A DNA stretch of 64,000 nt from Falsibacillus pallidus (GCF_003350505.1 NZ_QQAY01000002.1:62001-126000); one strand, 5' to 3'. Shown: positions 45,255 through 53,168, counted from the first letter of the stretch. Notes: generated by a model from the letters alone, not told the origin. Translations and numbers: made by a program.

Positions 45255-45938
45255 ATGAAAATTCTAATCATTGATGATGAAAAAATGTTAGCTGATGGGA
45301 TAGCTGATTTATTAAGAGAAGAAAAATATGATGTGGATTCTGCCCATACCGGACTGGATGGTCTAATGCTTGCAGAGCAGAATATCTATGATGCAATTAT
45401 CCTTGATATTATGCTTCCTGAGATGGATGGCTTTTCGATTGTACAATCTTTGAGAAGACAAGCTATAAAGACGCCTATCTTGCTTTTGACTGCTAAAGAC
45501 AGTGTCACGGATAGGGTCAAAGGGCTCGATGCAGGAGCAGATGACTATTTAATCAAGCCGTTTGCCGGGCCAGAATTGCTTGCCCGCATTAGAGTTCTCC
45601 TCCGCGGAAAAGGAGATTTGGCAGAAGTGGAAATTGGATATGGACCAATTAAGTTAAATGACCATGATGCCTATTTAAATGGAGAAAAATTGAATTTGAC
45701 GATAAAAGAATTTCGATTGCTTGAATTCTTTATTTTGAATAAGGAGCAGATTCTCCTGCGCGATCAAATCTTTAATCGAATCTGGGGATTCAGCTCAGAG
45801 GCAGGGGTGAATGTCGTGGATGTATATGTTCACCACCTTCGGAAAAAACTTGTTCCCTTTCAAATGGATCATTGGATTGTCACAGTACGGGGGATCGGAT
45901 TCATGCTAAAAGGAGAAGTAAATGTTCCGCAAAACTAA
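45255..45938 (+). CDS. Two-component response regulator, OmpR family
   Basis: 227 residues. A receiver domain with acidic pocket (Asp7, Asp8), phospho-acceptor Asp51 (IILDIMLPEMDGF) and Lys in YLIKPF, then a winged-helix DNA-binding domain (about residues 130-225: LTIKEFRLLEFFILNKEQILLRDQIFNRIWG... VYVHHLRKKL). ATG 45255 fits GGAGG; TTG 45243 overlaps the site. Overlaps the kinase gene by 17 bases. Confidence 0.95.
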   Translation: MKILIIDDEKMLADGIADLLREEKYDVDSAHTGLDGLMLAEQNIYDAIILDIMLPEMDGFSIVQSLRRQAIKTPILLLTAKDSVTDRVKGLDAGADDYLIKPFAGPELLARIRVLLRGKGDLAEVEIGYGPIKLNDHDAYLNGEKLNLTIKEFRLLEFFILNKEQILLRDQIFNRIWGFSSEAGVNVVDVYVHHLRKKLVPFQMDHWIVTVRGIGFMLKGEVNVPQN

Positions 45939-47187
45939 AATCGAATTAGTCTCGCTTTTTACACTTGTATTTTTTATTGTGCTGACCATCTTGGGCTTTA
46001 GCTTGTATTTGTTCATGGAAAGAATCTCTTATTCTTCGATTGACGACCGGCTCCGTCATAAAGAGGCTTATCTTGTACAGAACTCAAATGAAATAAAGTC
46101 AGAGGAAAGGGAGCGGGAAACGGAGCGCAAGGTCACATACTTGTTCTGGGATGAGAAAGGAAACCTGCTCCAAAGTTATCCGGAAAATGCCTTTTACAGC
46201 AGGGAATTGGCGTCGTTAAAGCCAACGAATGATGATAAGAAGGTAAAAACGAAATCCGTTGGTGGTCATACTTACAGGATACTAAAGCATAAAGTATTGA
46301 AATTCGAACCGCAAAAAGTTCCTTCATCAGCCACTGTACAACTTGTTTACAATATAGATCCCGAGGAAAAGGTGCTGAAAAAACTTCTCCTTTTGATTGC
46401 CTTTGGCAGTGTAATCGGGCTTGCAATTTCGTTTTTTGCCGGCTTATTCCTCGCAAACAAAGCCTTGATTCCCATTCAAAGATCGTGGGAAAAACAAGCG
46501 CAGTTTGTCGGGGATGCATCTCATGAACTTCGAACGCCCCTTGCCATTATTCAAACACAGTTAGAAAGGCTCTTCAGACATCCAACGCGCACGATTGAAG
46601 AGGAAATAACGAGTATTTATAATGGCCTTTCAGAAGTGAAACGGCTTAGCAAAATGGTTGGGGACTTATTGACGCTGGCTAGATACGATTCCAATGAGCA
46701 ACAGCTTAATCCAAGCTCATTCTCCATTGATGTGCTGCTTGAAAGTTTAGTGGAGCAGTTTCAGCCGATTGCAGATATGAAAGAAATGGAACTGAAAAAA
46801 GTAATAGAGAAAAATATCAATTACTTCGGAGATAAAGAACGACTCCATCAATTATTTGTAATTTTATTGGATAATGCCATTAAATACAGTTACCAAAATG
46901 GTCAAATTGTGGTTATGTGTAAAAGGGAAGGCACGTCGCATTTGATGATAAATTTTAAAGACAATGGTAAAGGAATTTCCGAGGATGATCTGCCATATAT
47001 CTTTGATCGTTTTTATCGTAGTGAAAAAGAGAGAAACAGAGCGACCGGCGGTTCAGGACTTGGATTATCCATCGCTAAATGGATAGTAGAAGCTCACGGA
47101 GGACAGATAACGGCAGTATCAAAGCTAAATGAAGGCAGTGAATTTATTATCAAACTTCCATTATCAAATCATCCAAAGGCTAAATGA
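45922..47187 (+). CDS. Two-component sensor histidine kinase
   Basis: 421 residues. TM1 about 11-31, an extracytoplasmic loop of about 120 residues (33-153, charged, no named sensor domain seen), and TM2 about 155-178. Dimerisation and phosphoacceptor His201 in FVGDASHELRTPLAIIQ, then the ATPase with N box LLDNAIKYSYQNG, G1 FKDNGKGISEDDLPYIFDRFYR and G2 GGSGLGLSIAKWIVEAHGG. Pairs with the upstream regulator. The adjacent flavin-redox genes suggest that it senses redox or an electron acceptor (inference). Confidence 0.95.
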   Translation: MFRKTKIELVSLFTLVFFIVLTILGFSLYLFMERISYSSIDDRLRHKEAYLVQNSNEIKSEERERETERKVTYLFWDEKGNLLQSYPENAFYSRELASLKPTNDDKKVKTKSVGGHTYRILKHKVLKFEPQKVPSSATVQLVYNIDPEEKVLKKLLLLIAFGSVIGLAISFFAGLFLANKALIPIQRSWEKQAQFVGDASHELRTPLAIIQTQLERLFRHPTRTIEEEITSIYNGLSEVKRLSKMVGDLLTLARYDSNEQQLNPSSFSIDVLLESLVEQFQPIADMKEMELKKVIEKNINYFGDKERLHQLFVILLDNAIKYSYQNGQIVVMCKREGTSHLMINFKDNGKGISEDDLPYIFDRFYRSEKERNRATGGSGLGLSIAKWIVEAHGGQITAVSKLNEGSEFIIKLPLSNHPKAK

Positions 47188-47258
47188 CTCGCAGAAATGC
47201 GGGTCTTTTTGATATTTGGATTATTAAGTAATAAGCAGTCATTTTAAATAAGAGTGTA

Positions 47259-47281
47259 TTTTTAAAGAAATTTTAAAAGTA
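47259..47281 (+). promoter_or_regulatory. Candidate response-regulator box 2
   Basis: The 23-base sequence starting ATTTTTAAAGAA matches box 1 (45190-45212) at 20 of 23 positions and keeps the two 11-base half repeats. It lies about 49 bases upstream of the FMN-binding gene start, with TATATG at 47287-47292 as a possible -10. It supports control of the redox genes by the adjacent response regulator. Confidence 0.55.
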
Positions 47282-47329
47282 GACCTATATGCTTAGAGTA
47301 TCAGATAAATGAGTACAAGGAGGATTCAG

Positions 47330-47809
47330 ATGGGGAAAATGGACAAAAAATGGGTCGTTCTCTGCAGCGCCGCAGTAGCTGCCGTGTATGCAGGCGGTTT
47401 TTATACAACGGAACAGGACGCTGTCAAAATGGAATCCGCTCATTACGAGTTTTTAAATAAGCAGACAAATGGACAAGTATCCAATCCTAATAAAGAAAAA
47501 ACAAATTCTCTCAATAGTGAAACGATCAATACTCCGAAACAGCAATACAGAGATGGTACCTATACCGGAATGGGAATGAACAGGCGAGGAGAAATCCAAG
47601 TATCCGTGACCTTAAAGAAAGATAAGATCGTTGATGTTCAAATCAGTGATTGGGGTATGCACTATTCAGAAGAGGATGTCGTGAATCTCCCTGATCAAGT
47701 AGTCGCCGATCAAAGTTATAACGTCGAAAATGTCTCTGGAGCCACATACAGTACAGAAGCTTTTAAAAATGCGGTGCAGGATGCGCTAAGTCAAGCGGAA
47801 AATTCGTAG
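47330..47809 (+). CDS. FMN-binding domain protein (extracytoplasmic, flavinylated)
   Basis: 159 residues. An N-terminal membrane anchor (about residues 7-24, VVLCSAAVAAVYAGGFY), a Ser/Asn/Lys-rich linker (about 45-70) and a C-terminal FMN_bind domain (about 73-155). The flavinylation motif is NVSGATYST, with Thr139 as the expected covalent FMN site for ApbE. Such proteins shuttle electrons outside the membrane. ATG 47330 follows AAGGAGG. It begins a three-gene unit with ApbE and an RnfD-like protein. Confidence 0.9.
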   Translation: MGKMDKKWVVLCSAAVAAVYAGGFYTTEQDAVKMESAHYEFLNKQTNGQVSNPNKEKTNSLNSETINTPKQQYRDGTYTGMGMNRRGEIQVSVTLKKDKIVDVQISDWGMHYSEEDVVNLPDQVVADQSYNVENVSGATYSTEAFKNAVQDALSQAENS

Positions 47810-47817
47810 GAGATATG

Positions 47818-48720
47818 ATGAGAAAAATAAAATTATTTATGGATACATTGATTGAAATTAAGATTGCAACTTGGAATGGAACTGCTGAAAAAGAAGCAGA
47901 AGCTGCTGCTGAACGAGCTTTCGAGCATTTTCGGAAAGTGGAACAAGCCTGCAGCCGTTTTAATCCAGAGAGTGAATTAATGCGTGCATGCAGCATAGCA
48001 GGAAAACCAGTAAATATCAGCCCCTATTTATTTGGACCATTAAAGTTCGCTTTAGAAGTAGCAAATGCAACGGATGGAAGGTTTGACCCCACCATCGGCA
48101 AGGCCATGGAACAGCATGGATTTAATCAAAATTATTTAACGGGAGAACGCATTTCTACGGCTTCAATCGATTCTGCCGCAACATATAGGGATATTATTTT
48201 AGATGAATCGACCAGGAGTTTACGATTAAAAAAGCCGCTAATTATAGATTTGGGAGCTGTCGCAAAAGGATTCGCGATCGATTTGGCAGCAGCTGAACTG
48301 AACGGGTTTGAGGGATATATCATAAATGCCGGTGGAGATGTGTATGCAAGAGGATTGGAGCGAAAGGACACACCGTGGAAAATCGGTCTGCAACATCCAG
48401 TAAAAACTGCTGAGGTCATCGAAGTATTTGATATATCGAACCAAGCCGTTTGCACAAGTGGAAGTTATGAACGAAAGAATGAGGATAATCCTGAAAACCA
48501 CCATATCATCCTTCCAGAAACCACACGTTCACCCAATCGATGGGTAAGTTCTACTGTCATCGCCCCTTCAGCAATGTTGGCGGATGCCCTTTCTACGGCA
48601 TGCTTCTTAATGGAGGCTGAAGAAGCGGATATATTATTGGAAGCGGCTGGTGCAAGAGGACGGTTGATCACTCCGGAACTGAAGATTGTAAAGGTGGGAG
48701 GAAATAAGGATGACATTTAA
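47818..48720 (+). CDS. apbE: FAD:protein FMN transferase ApbE
   Basis: 300 residues. Attaches FMN to Thr of SGAT motifs. Family motifs: FDPTIGKAMEQHGF, PLIIDLGAVAKGFAIDLAAAEL (about residues 141-162) and GYIINAGGDVYARG, then the C-terminal ASMLADALSTACFLM-like metal-binding region (APSAMLADALSTACFLME). No signal peptide or lipobox is seen, unlike most exported ApbE proteins. ATG 47818 fits AGGAG better than 47815. Its target is likely the preceding protein. Overlaps the next gene by 11 bases. Confidence 0.93.
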   Translation: MRKIKLFMDTLIEIKIATWNGTAEKEAEAAAERAFEHFRKVEQACSRFNPESELMRACSIAGKPVNISPYLFGPLKFALEVANATDGRFDPTIGKAMEQHGFNQNYLTGERISTASIDSAATYRDIILDESTRSLRLKKPLIIDLGAVAKGFAIDLAAAELNGFEGYIINAGGDVYARGLERKDTPWKIGLQHPVKTAEVIEVFDISNQAVCTSGSYERKNEDNPENHHIILPETTRSPNRWVSSTVIAPSAMLADALSTACFLMEAEEADILLEAAGARGRLITPELKIVKVGGNKDDI

Positions 48721-49528
48721 AAAATGGGTTAAAACCCCTAAAGGATATGTAGCTGCTGCAATGGCTTGTTATCTTATACTGGCATCAATAGGTTATAAAG
48801 ACATGGCTGGGTTCAAAAATGCAATCATTGCAATTATTGCAGGAGTTGTAGTTGATACGGCTATAAATATCATCAAAGGAAGAAAGTGGACAGTGCCGGA
48901 TGGTGCAGTAATCACAGGTTTGATTATCGCCCTTGTTTCTAGTACAGCAGCTTCCATGTGGGTGGTTACTTCAACAGCTGTACTTGCCATTTTATCAAAA
49001 CATTTTATAGTTTATAAGAATAAACCAATCTTTAATCCTGCAGCATTAGGATTGCTGTTATCGTACCTTCTTTTCAGAACGGGGCAGAGCTGGTGGGGGG
49101 CGTTTGGAGATCTGACTCCATGGGCGATTCCCCTGCTGTTGATAGGCGGGTATGTCGTAGTCAACCGTGTTCATAAATTTCCTCAAGTCTTTGCTTTTTC
49201 AGGCACATCGTTTCTTATTTTGGCAATTATGGGTTTTTTCCATTCTACATTAGCAGCAGATGCATTTAGACCGCCATTTATTAATGCCACATTATTCTTT
49301 GCATTCTTTATGCTGACAGATCTTCCAACATCTCCAGCAAAAGATAAAGATCAAGTAGTATATGGTTTTCTAACAGGTGCATCAGGCAGCCTTATATACG
49401 CATTATCAGGAGGATTATTGTATTTATTTATTGGTCTGTGCTTAGGGAACCTATTTACCTATTATAAAAAACGTTCTGCATCAAAAACGAAAATGAGCAA
49501 GCCGGTATCCATGAGAAGATCCAGCTAG
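48710..49528 (+). CDS. RnfD/NqrB-like integral membrane protein
   Basis: 272 residues with eight or nine hydrophobic helices. Contains KPIFNPAALGLLLSYLLF (about residues 103-120), VPDGAVITGLIIALVSS and FFAFFMLTDLPTSPAKDKDQVVYGFLTGASGSLIYALSGG. These follow the pattern of the RnfD/NqrB (NQR2) subunit that passes electrons through the membrane. Lacking other Rnf or Nqr subunits, it probably links a cytoplasmic donor to the FMN-binding protein (inference). The SGAT flavinylation motif of RnfD proper is not seen. Confidence 0.85.
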   Translation: MTFKKWVKTPKGYVAAAMACYLILASIGYKDMAGFKNAIIAIIAGVVVDTAINIIKGRKWTVPDGAVITGLIIALVSSTAASMWVVTSTAVLAILSKHFIVYKNKPIFNPAALGLLLSYLLFRTGQSWWGAFGDLTPWAIPLLLIGGYVVVNRVHKFPQVFAFSGTSFLILAIMGFFHSTLAADAFRPPFINATLFFAFFMLTDLPTSPAKDKDQVVYGFLTGASGSLIYALSGGLLYLFIGLCLGNLFTYYKKRSASKTKMSKPVSMRRSS

Positions 49529-49636
49529 CCAAGATAAGAATCAACTAGGAACAATTGATGTCTTATGTTTCCCTATCTTATTTCCTTTTTCATAACCCCC
49601 GCAGCTTTGCATACCTTTTTAAAGGGGGTGGGAAAA

Positions 49637-50758
49637 ATGATGTTGGGACAGTTGAGATGGTACTCGAAAAAGATCATGATGCTAGTTGTTATGATTCTAA
49701 TTTTTTTCACGCTTGCATCAAGCATCTCTGGCCTTGCCGCAAATAAAATTTCTTCTGAATATATGTCGTCATTATTAAAGAATATTGATGCGTCGGAACT
49801 GTATTCACATAGTTTCATGAGTGAAAATCATGCATTTCCAGCTCCCGATGAAGGAAGCACTTCACTCAGCCAGATGGCCTTCATGCTGGCGACCAATGTG
49901 AAGCCTTATGATATTCGTTCTCTTCTAGGAAGGGAACTTCCGGGCTTCGCCAATTTTGATACAAAAATACAAATTGCAGGACAAGGGAGCAATTTTACGA
50001 ATCTCCCTGTTGAATCCACTCCTCCGATGGACGTCCTGCTTAACAATGAGGAGCCAATTGGAAGTGGAAATCAAACTGCAGTTCCACCGGCACATCCGAA
50101 TTTAGAAAAAGTGGTCTATATTTATCACTCACATAGCTGGGAGTCCTTCCTGCCGCTATTGCCAAATGCCAAAAAACCGAACGATGCAGTCAGTTCCAAT
50201 CCTGAATTGAATATAATTTCAGCGGGGACCACCTTAGCCGATGCTTTGGCCAAAAATGGAATTGGCGCCGAACATGATCGTGATAACATGGCGGAAAAGC
50301 TCCACGTGAAGGGATTGACGACCAATCAATCCTACAAGCTCTCAAGATCTATCGTTCAAGATGCCATGGCTGATGAGGAAAGTTTAAAGATGTTCATCGA
50401 TCTTCATCGTGATTCCCTGAGGAGAGAGGATACAACCATTGCCATTAAGGACAAAAGCTATGCAAGGCTGTATTTCATTGTAGGAGAGGAGCATAAATCC
50501 TATAAAGAAAACCTGGCATTTGCCGAAAAACTGCATACGTATCTGGAAGCCCATTATCCTGGATTGAGCAGGGGCGTTCTTTTGAAAAATAAATCCATGG
50601 GGGACGGCGTTTATAACCAGGACTTATCTTCAAGGGCGATGTTAGTGGAAGTGGGCGGTGTGGATAATAACCGGGCTGAACTGGATCGTTCCATGAAAGC
50701 TTTGGCCGAAGCATTGGAGAATTATTATTGGAGCCAAAAAAATGCAGGACAAATGTAG
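49637..50758 (+). CDS. spoIIP: Stage II sporulation protein P (SpoIIP)
   Basis: 373 residues. Cell-wall amidase that, with SpoIID, degrades septal peptidoglycan during engulfment. An N-terminal anchor (about residues 14-33: KIMMLVVMILIFFTLASSISGLA) and a catalytic domain with YIYHSHSWESFLPLL (His and Glu metal ligands, near 162-170), FIDLHRDSLRRE and MLVEVGGVDNN. ATG 49637 (or 49640) follows AAAGGGGGTGGG. Same strand and close to the following small gene, as in Bacillus gpr-spoIIP-yqxA. Marks the organism as a spore former. Confidence 0.93.
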   Translation: MMLGQLRWYSKKIMMLVVMILIFFTLASSISGLAANKISSEYMSSLLKNIDASELYSHSFMSENHAFPAPDEGSTSLSQMAFMLATNVKPYDIRSLLGRELPGFANFDTKIQIAGQGSNFTNLPVESTPPMDVLLNNEEPIGSGNQTAVPPAHPNLEKVVYIYHSHSWESFLPLLPNAKKPNDAVSSNPELNIISAGTTLADALAKNGIGAEHDRDNMAEKLHVKGLTTNQSYKLSRSIVQDAMADEESLKMFIDLHRDSLRREDTTIAIKDKSYARLYFIVGEEHKSYKENLAFAEKLHTYLEAHYPGLSRGVLLKNKSMGDGVYNQDLSSRAMLVEVGGVDNNRAELDRSMKALAEALENYYWSQKNAGQM

Positions 50759-50912
50759 AAAACGCCAACCGCTGCTCTGGCTGATGCTCATGTTTGTATC
50801 GACGCTCTTTTCATTTTATTTGTTCCATTGGATCGTGACGTTATCTTTTTTCATAACAGGGCTTCTCTTTTCAATCGTCTCATTATGCAAGGATGAACCT
50901 GACAGAACCTGA
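50742..50912 (+). CDS. Small YqxA-like membrane protein
   Basis: 56 residues, starting MQDKCRKRQPLLWLMLMFVS, with one long hydrophobic region (about residues 11-47) and a charged tail. GGAG lies nine bases before ATG 50742, inside the end of spoIIP (17-base overlap). In Bacillus the gene after spoIIP is yqxA, encoding a small membrane protein; identity is inferred from position and composition, and this product is shorter. Confidence 0.6.
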   Translation: MQDKCRKRQPLLWLMLMFVSTLFSFYLFHWIVTLSFFITGLLFSIVSLCKDEPDRT

Positions 50913-50936
50913 ACCAATTTGGTTTGGGTTTTTTCG
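50906..50936 (+). terminator. Terminator after spoIIP and the small membrane gene
   Basis: AACC-TG-AACCAA and TTGGTT-TG-GGTT (50906-50930) pair with two internal mismatches, followed by TTTTCG. Confidence 0.75.
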
Positions 50937-51046
50937 TTTTGAAAGGTATTGAAGTAAGAGATGAAGAAGTAAGTATAGTAAATCATAGCAGCAATCAATG
51001 TAAGTTTAATATAATTTTATTATGTAAACTAAAAGGAGTGTTTAAA

Positions 51047-52006
51047 ATGAATGATCAATCCGTCCTCTCTTGGAGTGAGAAGATGCGCTCCGTTGAAAAG
51101 GAATATAAAAGAACGATAGAGCCATTTCGGAAAGACTTATGGTGGTATTGCTTCAGGCTTACCGGTTCTCCCTGGGATGCAGAGGACTTAGTCCAGGAAA
51201 CATTATTGAAGTCACTTTCCATGCTGACAAAGGTTTTTCAGGAATTGAATTTGAAGGCGTATTTATTTCGGATCGCTTCAAACCTTTGGATCGATCAGTG
51301 CAGAAGAGGGAAGGCAGCTGTCGCAGGAGGGTATGATATTGAGTGGAAGCAGGATATCGATGCAAAAAATAGCCTTGAAGTGATAGAAAGCCTGGATTAT
51401 TTGGTTCGCCGATTGACTCCAAAACAGTATACGTCTGTCCTTCTTGTGGACGTCTTTCAATTCAGTACAAAGGAGGCGGCGGAAATACTCGGATGTACTC
51501 AAGGTGCTGTTTATGCCAACCTCAACCGTGCACGTGCGGTTCTTTCCGAGGGGATAAACGAACTTCCTAGTTTGGAACTCTTGAATGTGCAAGAATGTAA
51601 CACCTATTCCGCGACGCTTGAACGTTTGCTGGAAGGGTTTGAGAAAAAAGATCCGAATCTCATTGCTTCTCTATTGGATGACCATGTTGTCACAGAAATC
51701 ATGCATGCGGGCATTGAATTTGGAAAAGATGAAACCTTGAAGAACTCCTTGAATGATTGGACACAAGTTGCTGCAGGACAAGGGGCTATTCGTGCATCTA
51801 TCGTTAAGCTTTGGGGACGGACAGTGGTGGTTGAATGTGAGATTAAGGAGGATGGGGATTACTTAAACAATATCCACTTCATTGAAATGGAGGAAGACAG
51901 GATCGTTTATTGGAAATTTTACTGTTTTTCTTGGGAATTGCTGAATGCTGCAGCTGTTGAGCTCGGGTTGAAGATGAATGCGCTGAATTTTCAAGGGATT
52001 TACTAA
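51047..52006 (+). CDS. RNA polymerase sigma factor, ECF-like with C-terminal SnoaL-like extension
   Basis: 319 residues. Region 2 (about 24-90): KDLWWYCFRLTGSPWDAEDLVQETLLKSL and AYLFRIASNLWIDQCRR. Region 4 (about 118-168): RLTPKQYTSVLLVDVFQFSTKEAAEILGCTQGAVYANLNRARAVL. A C-terminal part of about 130 residues (CNTYSATLERLLEGFEKKDPNLIASLLDDHVV... KFYCFSWELL) resembles the NTF2/SnoaL extension of SigJ/ECF41-type factors, which can control their own activity without an anti-sigma factor. ATG 51047 with AAAAGGAG. No anti-sigma gene is adjacent. Confidence 0.88.
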   Translation: MNDQSVLSWSEKMRSVEKEYKRTIEPFRKDLWWYCFRLTGSPWDAEDLVQETLLKSLSMLTKVFQELNLKAYLFRIASNLWIDQCRRGKAAVAGGYDIEWKQDIDAKNSLEVIESLDYLVRRLTPKQYTSVLLVDVFQFSTKEAAEILGCTQGAVYANLNRARAVLSEGINELPSLELLNVQECNTYSATLERLLEGFEKKDPNLIASLLDDHVVTEIMHAGIEFGKDETLKNSLNDWTQVAAGQGAIRASIVKLWGRTVVVECEIKEDGDYLNNIHFIEMEEDRIVYWKFYCFSWELLNAAAVELGLKMNALNFQGIY

Positions 52007-52029
52007 TGATTTTGTCTCTAATGGGGGAT

Positions 52030-52113
52030 GTTCTAGTTAATATTTTGAAGGTTCTAGCGAAATGTCTGTAAGTTCTAGCAACTAATGCTGTTGTTCTAGT
52101 AATTTCGCCTAAA
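52030..52113 (+). repeat. 21-bp periodic array of GTTCTAG (four units)
   Basis: GTTCTAG occurs at 52030, 52051, 52072 and 52093, exactly 21 bases apart. The 14 bases after each heptamer differ but are AT-rich. The units are not protein-coding, and there is no CRISPR-like spacing. It lies in the gap between the sigma-factor stop and a terminator. Twenty-one bases equals two helical turns, placing all copies on one face of the DNA. Confidence 0.85.
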
Positions 52114-52133
52114 CTTCGAGTATACCCAAATAG

Positions 52134-52170
52134 CCGGCAAAGGGTGATCAATCCTCTGCCGGATTTTCTT
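52134..52170 (+). terminator. Terminator of the sigma-factor gene
   Basis: CCGGCA (52134-52139) and TGCCGG (52157-52162), with extra pairing AAGG/CCT inside, followed by ATTTTCTTT. Confidence 0.7.
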
Positions 52171-52177
52171 TACTTTT

Positions 52178-52350
52178 GGCTCTTTTCTTAAAGTATGTTG
52201 CTTTAGTCGCTAAAACAGAGTAACTTATGCAAATTGTAAAGGAGATTTATCTGGAAAAGAGCCTGGATACCCTATATCAACGCGCAAAACAGGTATTTTT
52301 ACGTTAAAATCGAAAGTAAGATTTTAACAACAATGTTTACGAAAACAGCC
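52178..52350 (+). repeat. 173-bp structured interspersed repeat, copy C
   Basis: Same layout as copies A and B. Left hairpin GGCTCTTTTC with GAAAAGAGCC (52254-52263); right hairpin GTTAAAATC (52303-52311) with GATTTTAAC (52320-52328), perfect. It ends GAAAACAGCC directly against the stop codon (52351-52353) of the minus-strand MerR gene. Confidence 0.85.
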
Positions 52351-53115
52351 CTACTTTTTCATTCCGGTATAAATAAGGATGGCATCCCGGAGGAAAGCTG
52401 CTGTCCCTGGCTGTTCCTTGTCGTAATAGGCAGTGAAGCGTTCATCATCCACATACATTTGGGCAAGCCCCGCGTGTGCTTCTTTACTGTAGGATTTCCA
52501 GTAATTCATCAGCCATTTCTTATGGAGTTCTGCTGCTTTTTGTCCCAATACTCCGCCGGGCTCTCCTGTTTTAAATGCATCTGCAAGGGTTTGCTGCAAT
52601 TCTTCCTCTAGTTTGTTTGCTTCTTCATGCTCGCTTTCGGTCATATTCATTACTTTTTGATTCGACTGGTCTACTGTTTCATCCCCGTATTTTTCTCGAA
52701 TTTCTTTTCCATATTTCTCTTCATTTTCATCTATCATTTTCTTCTTGAAGCCTTCGAATTTTTCTTTGTTTGACATGGTAGTTCTCCCTTCTTTTACTGC
52801 AATGGTCTTCTCCACATTTTTTATGAGAAGGTCCAGCTGCTTTCGTCTGTCAAGGAGCTGTTCACGGTGCTCGGTCAATGCTTTTGCACTGTCAAATGCA
52901 GGTGATGCAATGATTTCTTTAATGGTTTCAAGGGAAAGGCCAAGCTCTCGATAGAAAAGGATCTGCTGCAGCAGATCGACTTCAGTCTGCCCGTAGATTC
53001 GATATCCTGATGAATTGATTCTTGCCGGCTTAAGAAGGTCAATCTCATCATAATACCTAAGCGTTCTTGCGCTGATTCCAGCCAATTTCCCCAATTTCTG
53101 AACCGTATACTCCAT
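52351..53115 (-). CDS. MerR-family regulator with TipAS-like ligand domain (Mta-like)
   Basis: 254 residues. N-terminal MerR helix-turn-helix (MEYTVQKLGKLAGISARTLRYYDEIDLLKPARINSSGYRIYG), a coiled dimerisation helix (about residues 76-107), and a C-terminal TipAS-type globin-like domain (about 115-254) that in Mta/TipA binds drugs or thiopeptides. Same length as Mta. ATG 53115 follows a near-perfect GGAGGTGAT. The gene ends against repeat copy C. Confidence 0.92.
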   Translation of the reverse strand: MEYTVQKLGKLAGISARTLRYYDEIDLLKPARINSSGYRIYGQTEVDLLQQILFYRELGLSLETIKEIIASPAFDSAKALTEHREQLLDRRKQLDLLIKNVEKTIAVKEGRTTMSNKEKFEGFKKKMIDENEEKYGKEIREKYGDETVDQSNQKVMNMTESEHEEANKLEEELQQTLADAFKTGEPGGVLGQKAAELHKKWLMNYWKSYSKEAHAGLAQMYVDDERFTAYYDKEQPGTAAFLRDAILIYTGMKK

Positions 53116-53137
53116 TCGATCACCTCCTGACTATTTC

Positions 53138-53168
53138 ACTTTACACCTTAACGCTGCGTCATAGTCAA
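53138..53168 (-). promoter_or_regulatory. MerR-type promoter with 19-bp spacer
   Basis: On the minus strand TTGACT (53163-53168), a 19-base spacer and TAAAGT (53138-53143). The spacer holds the dyad TGACGC/GCGTTA. An over-long 19-bp spacer is the hallmark of MerR-activated promoters, so the regulator probably activates itself. Confidence 0.75.

Noticed and set aside
52030-52113. CRISPR-like array
   Set aside because: The repeated unit is only seven bases with 14-base spacers and no cas genes are present.
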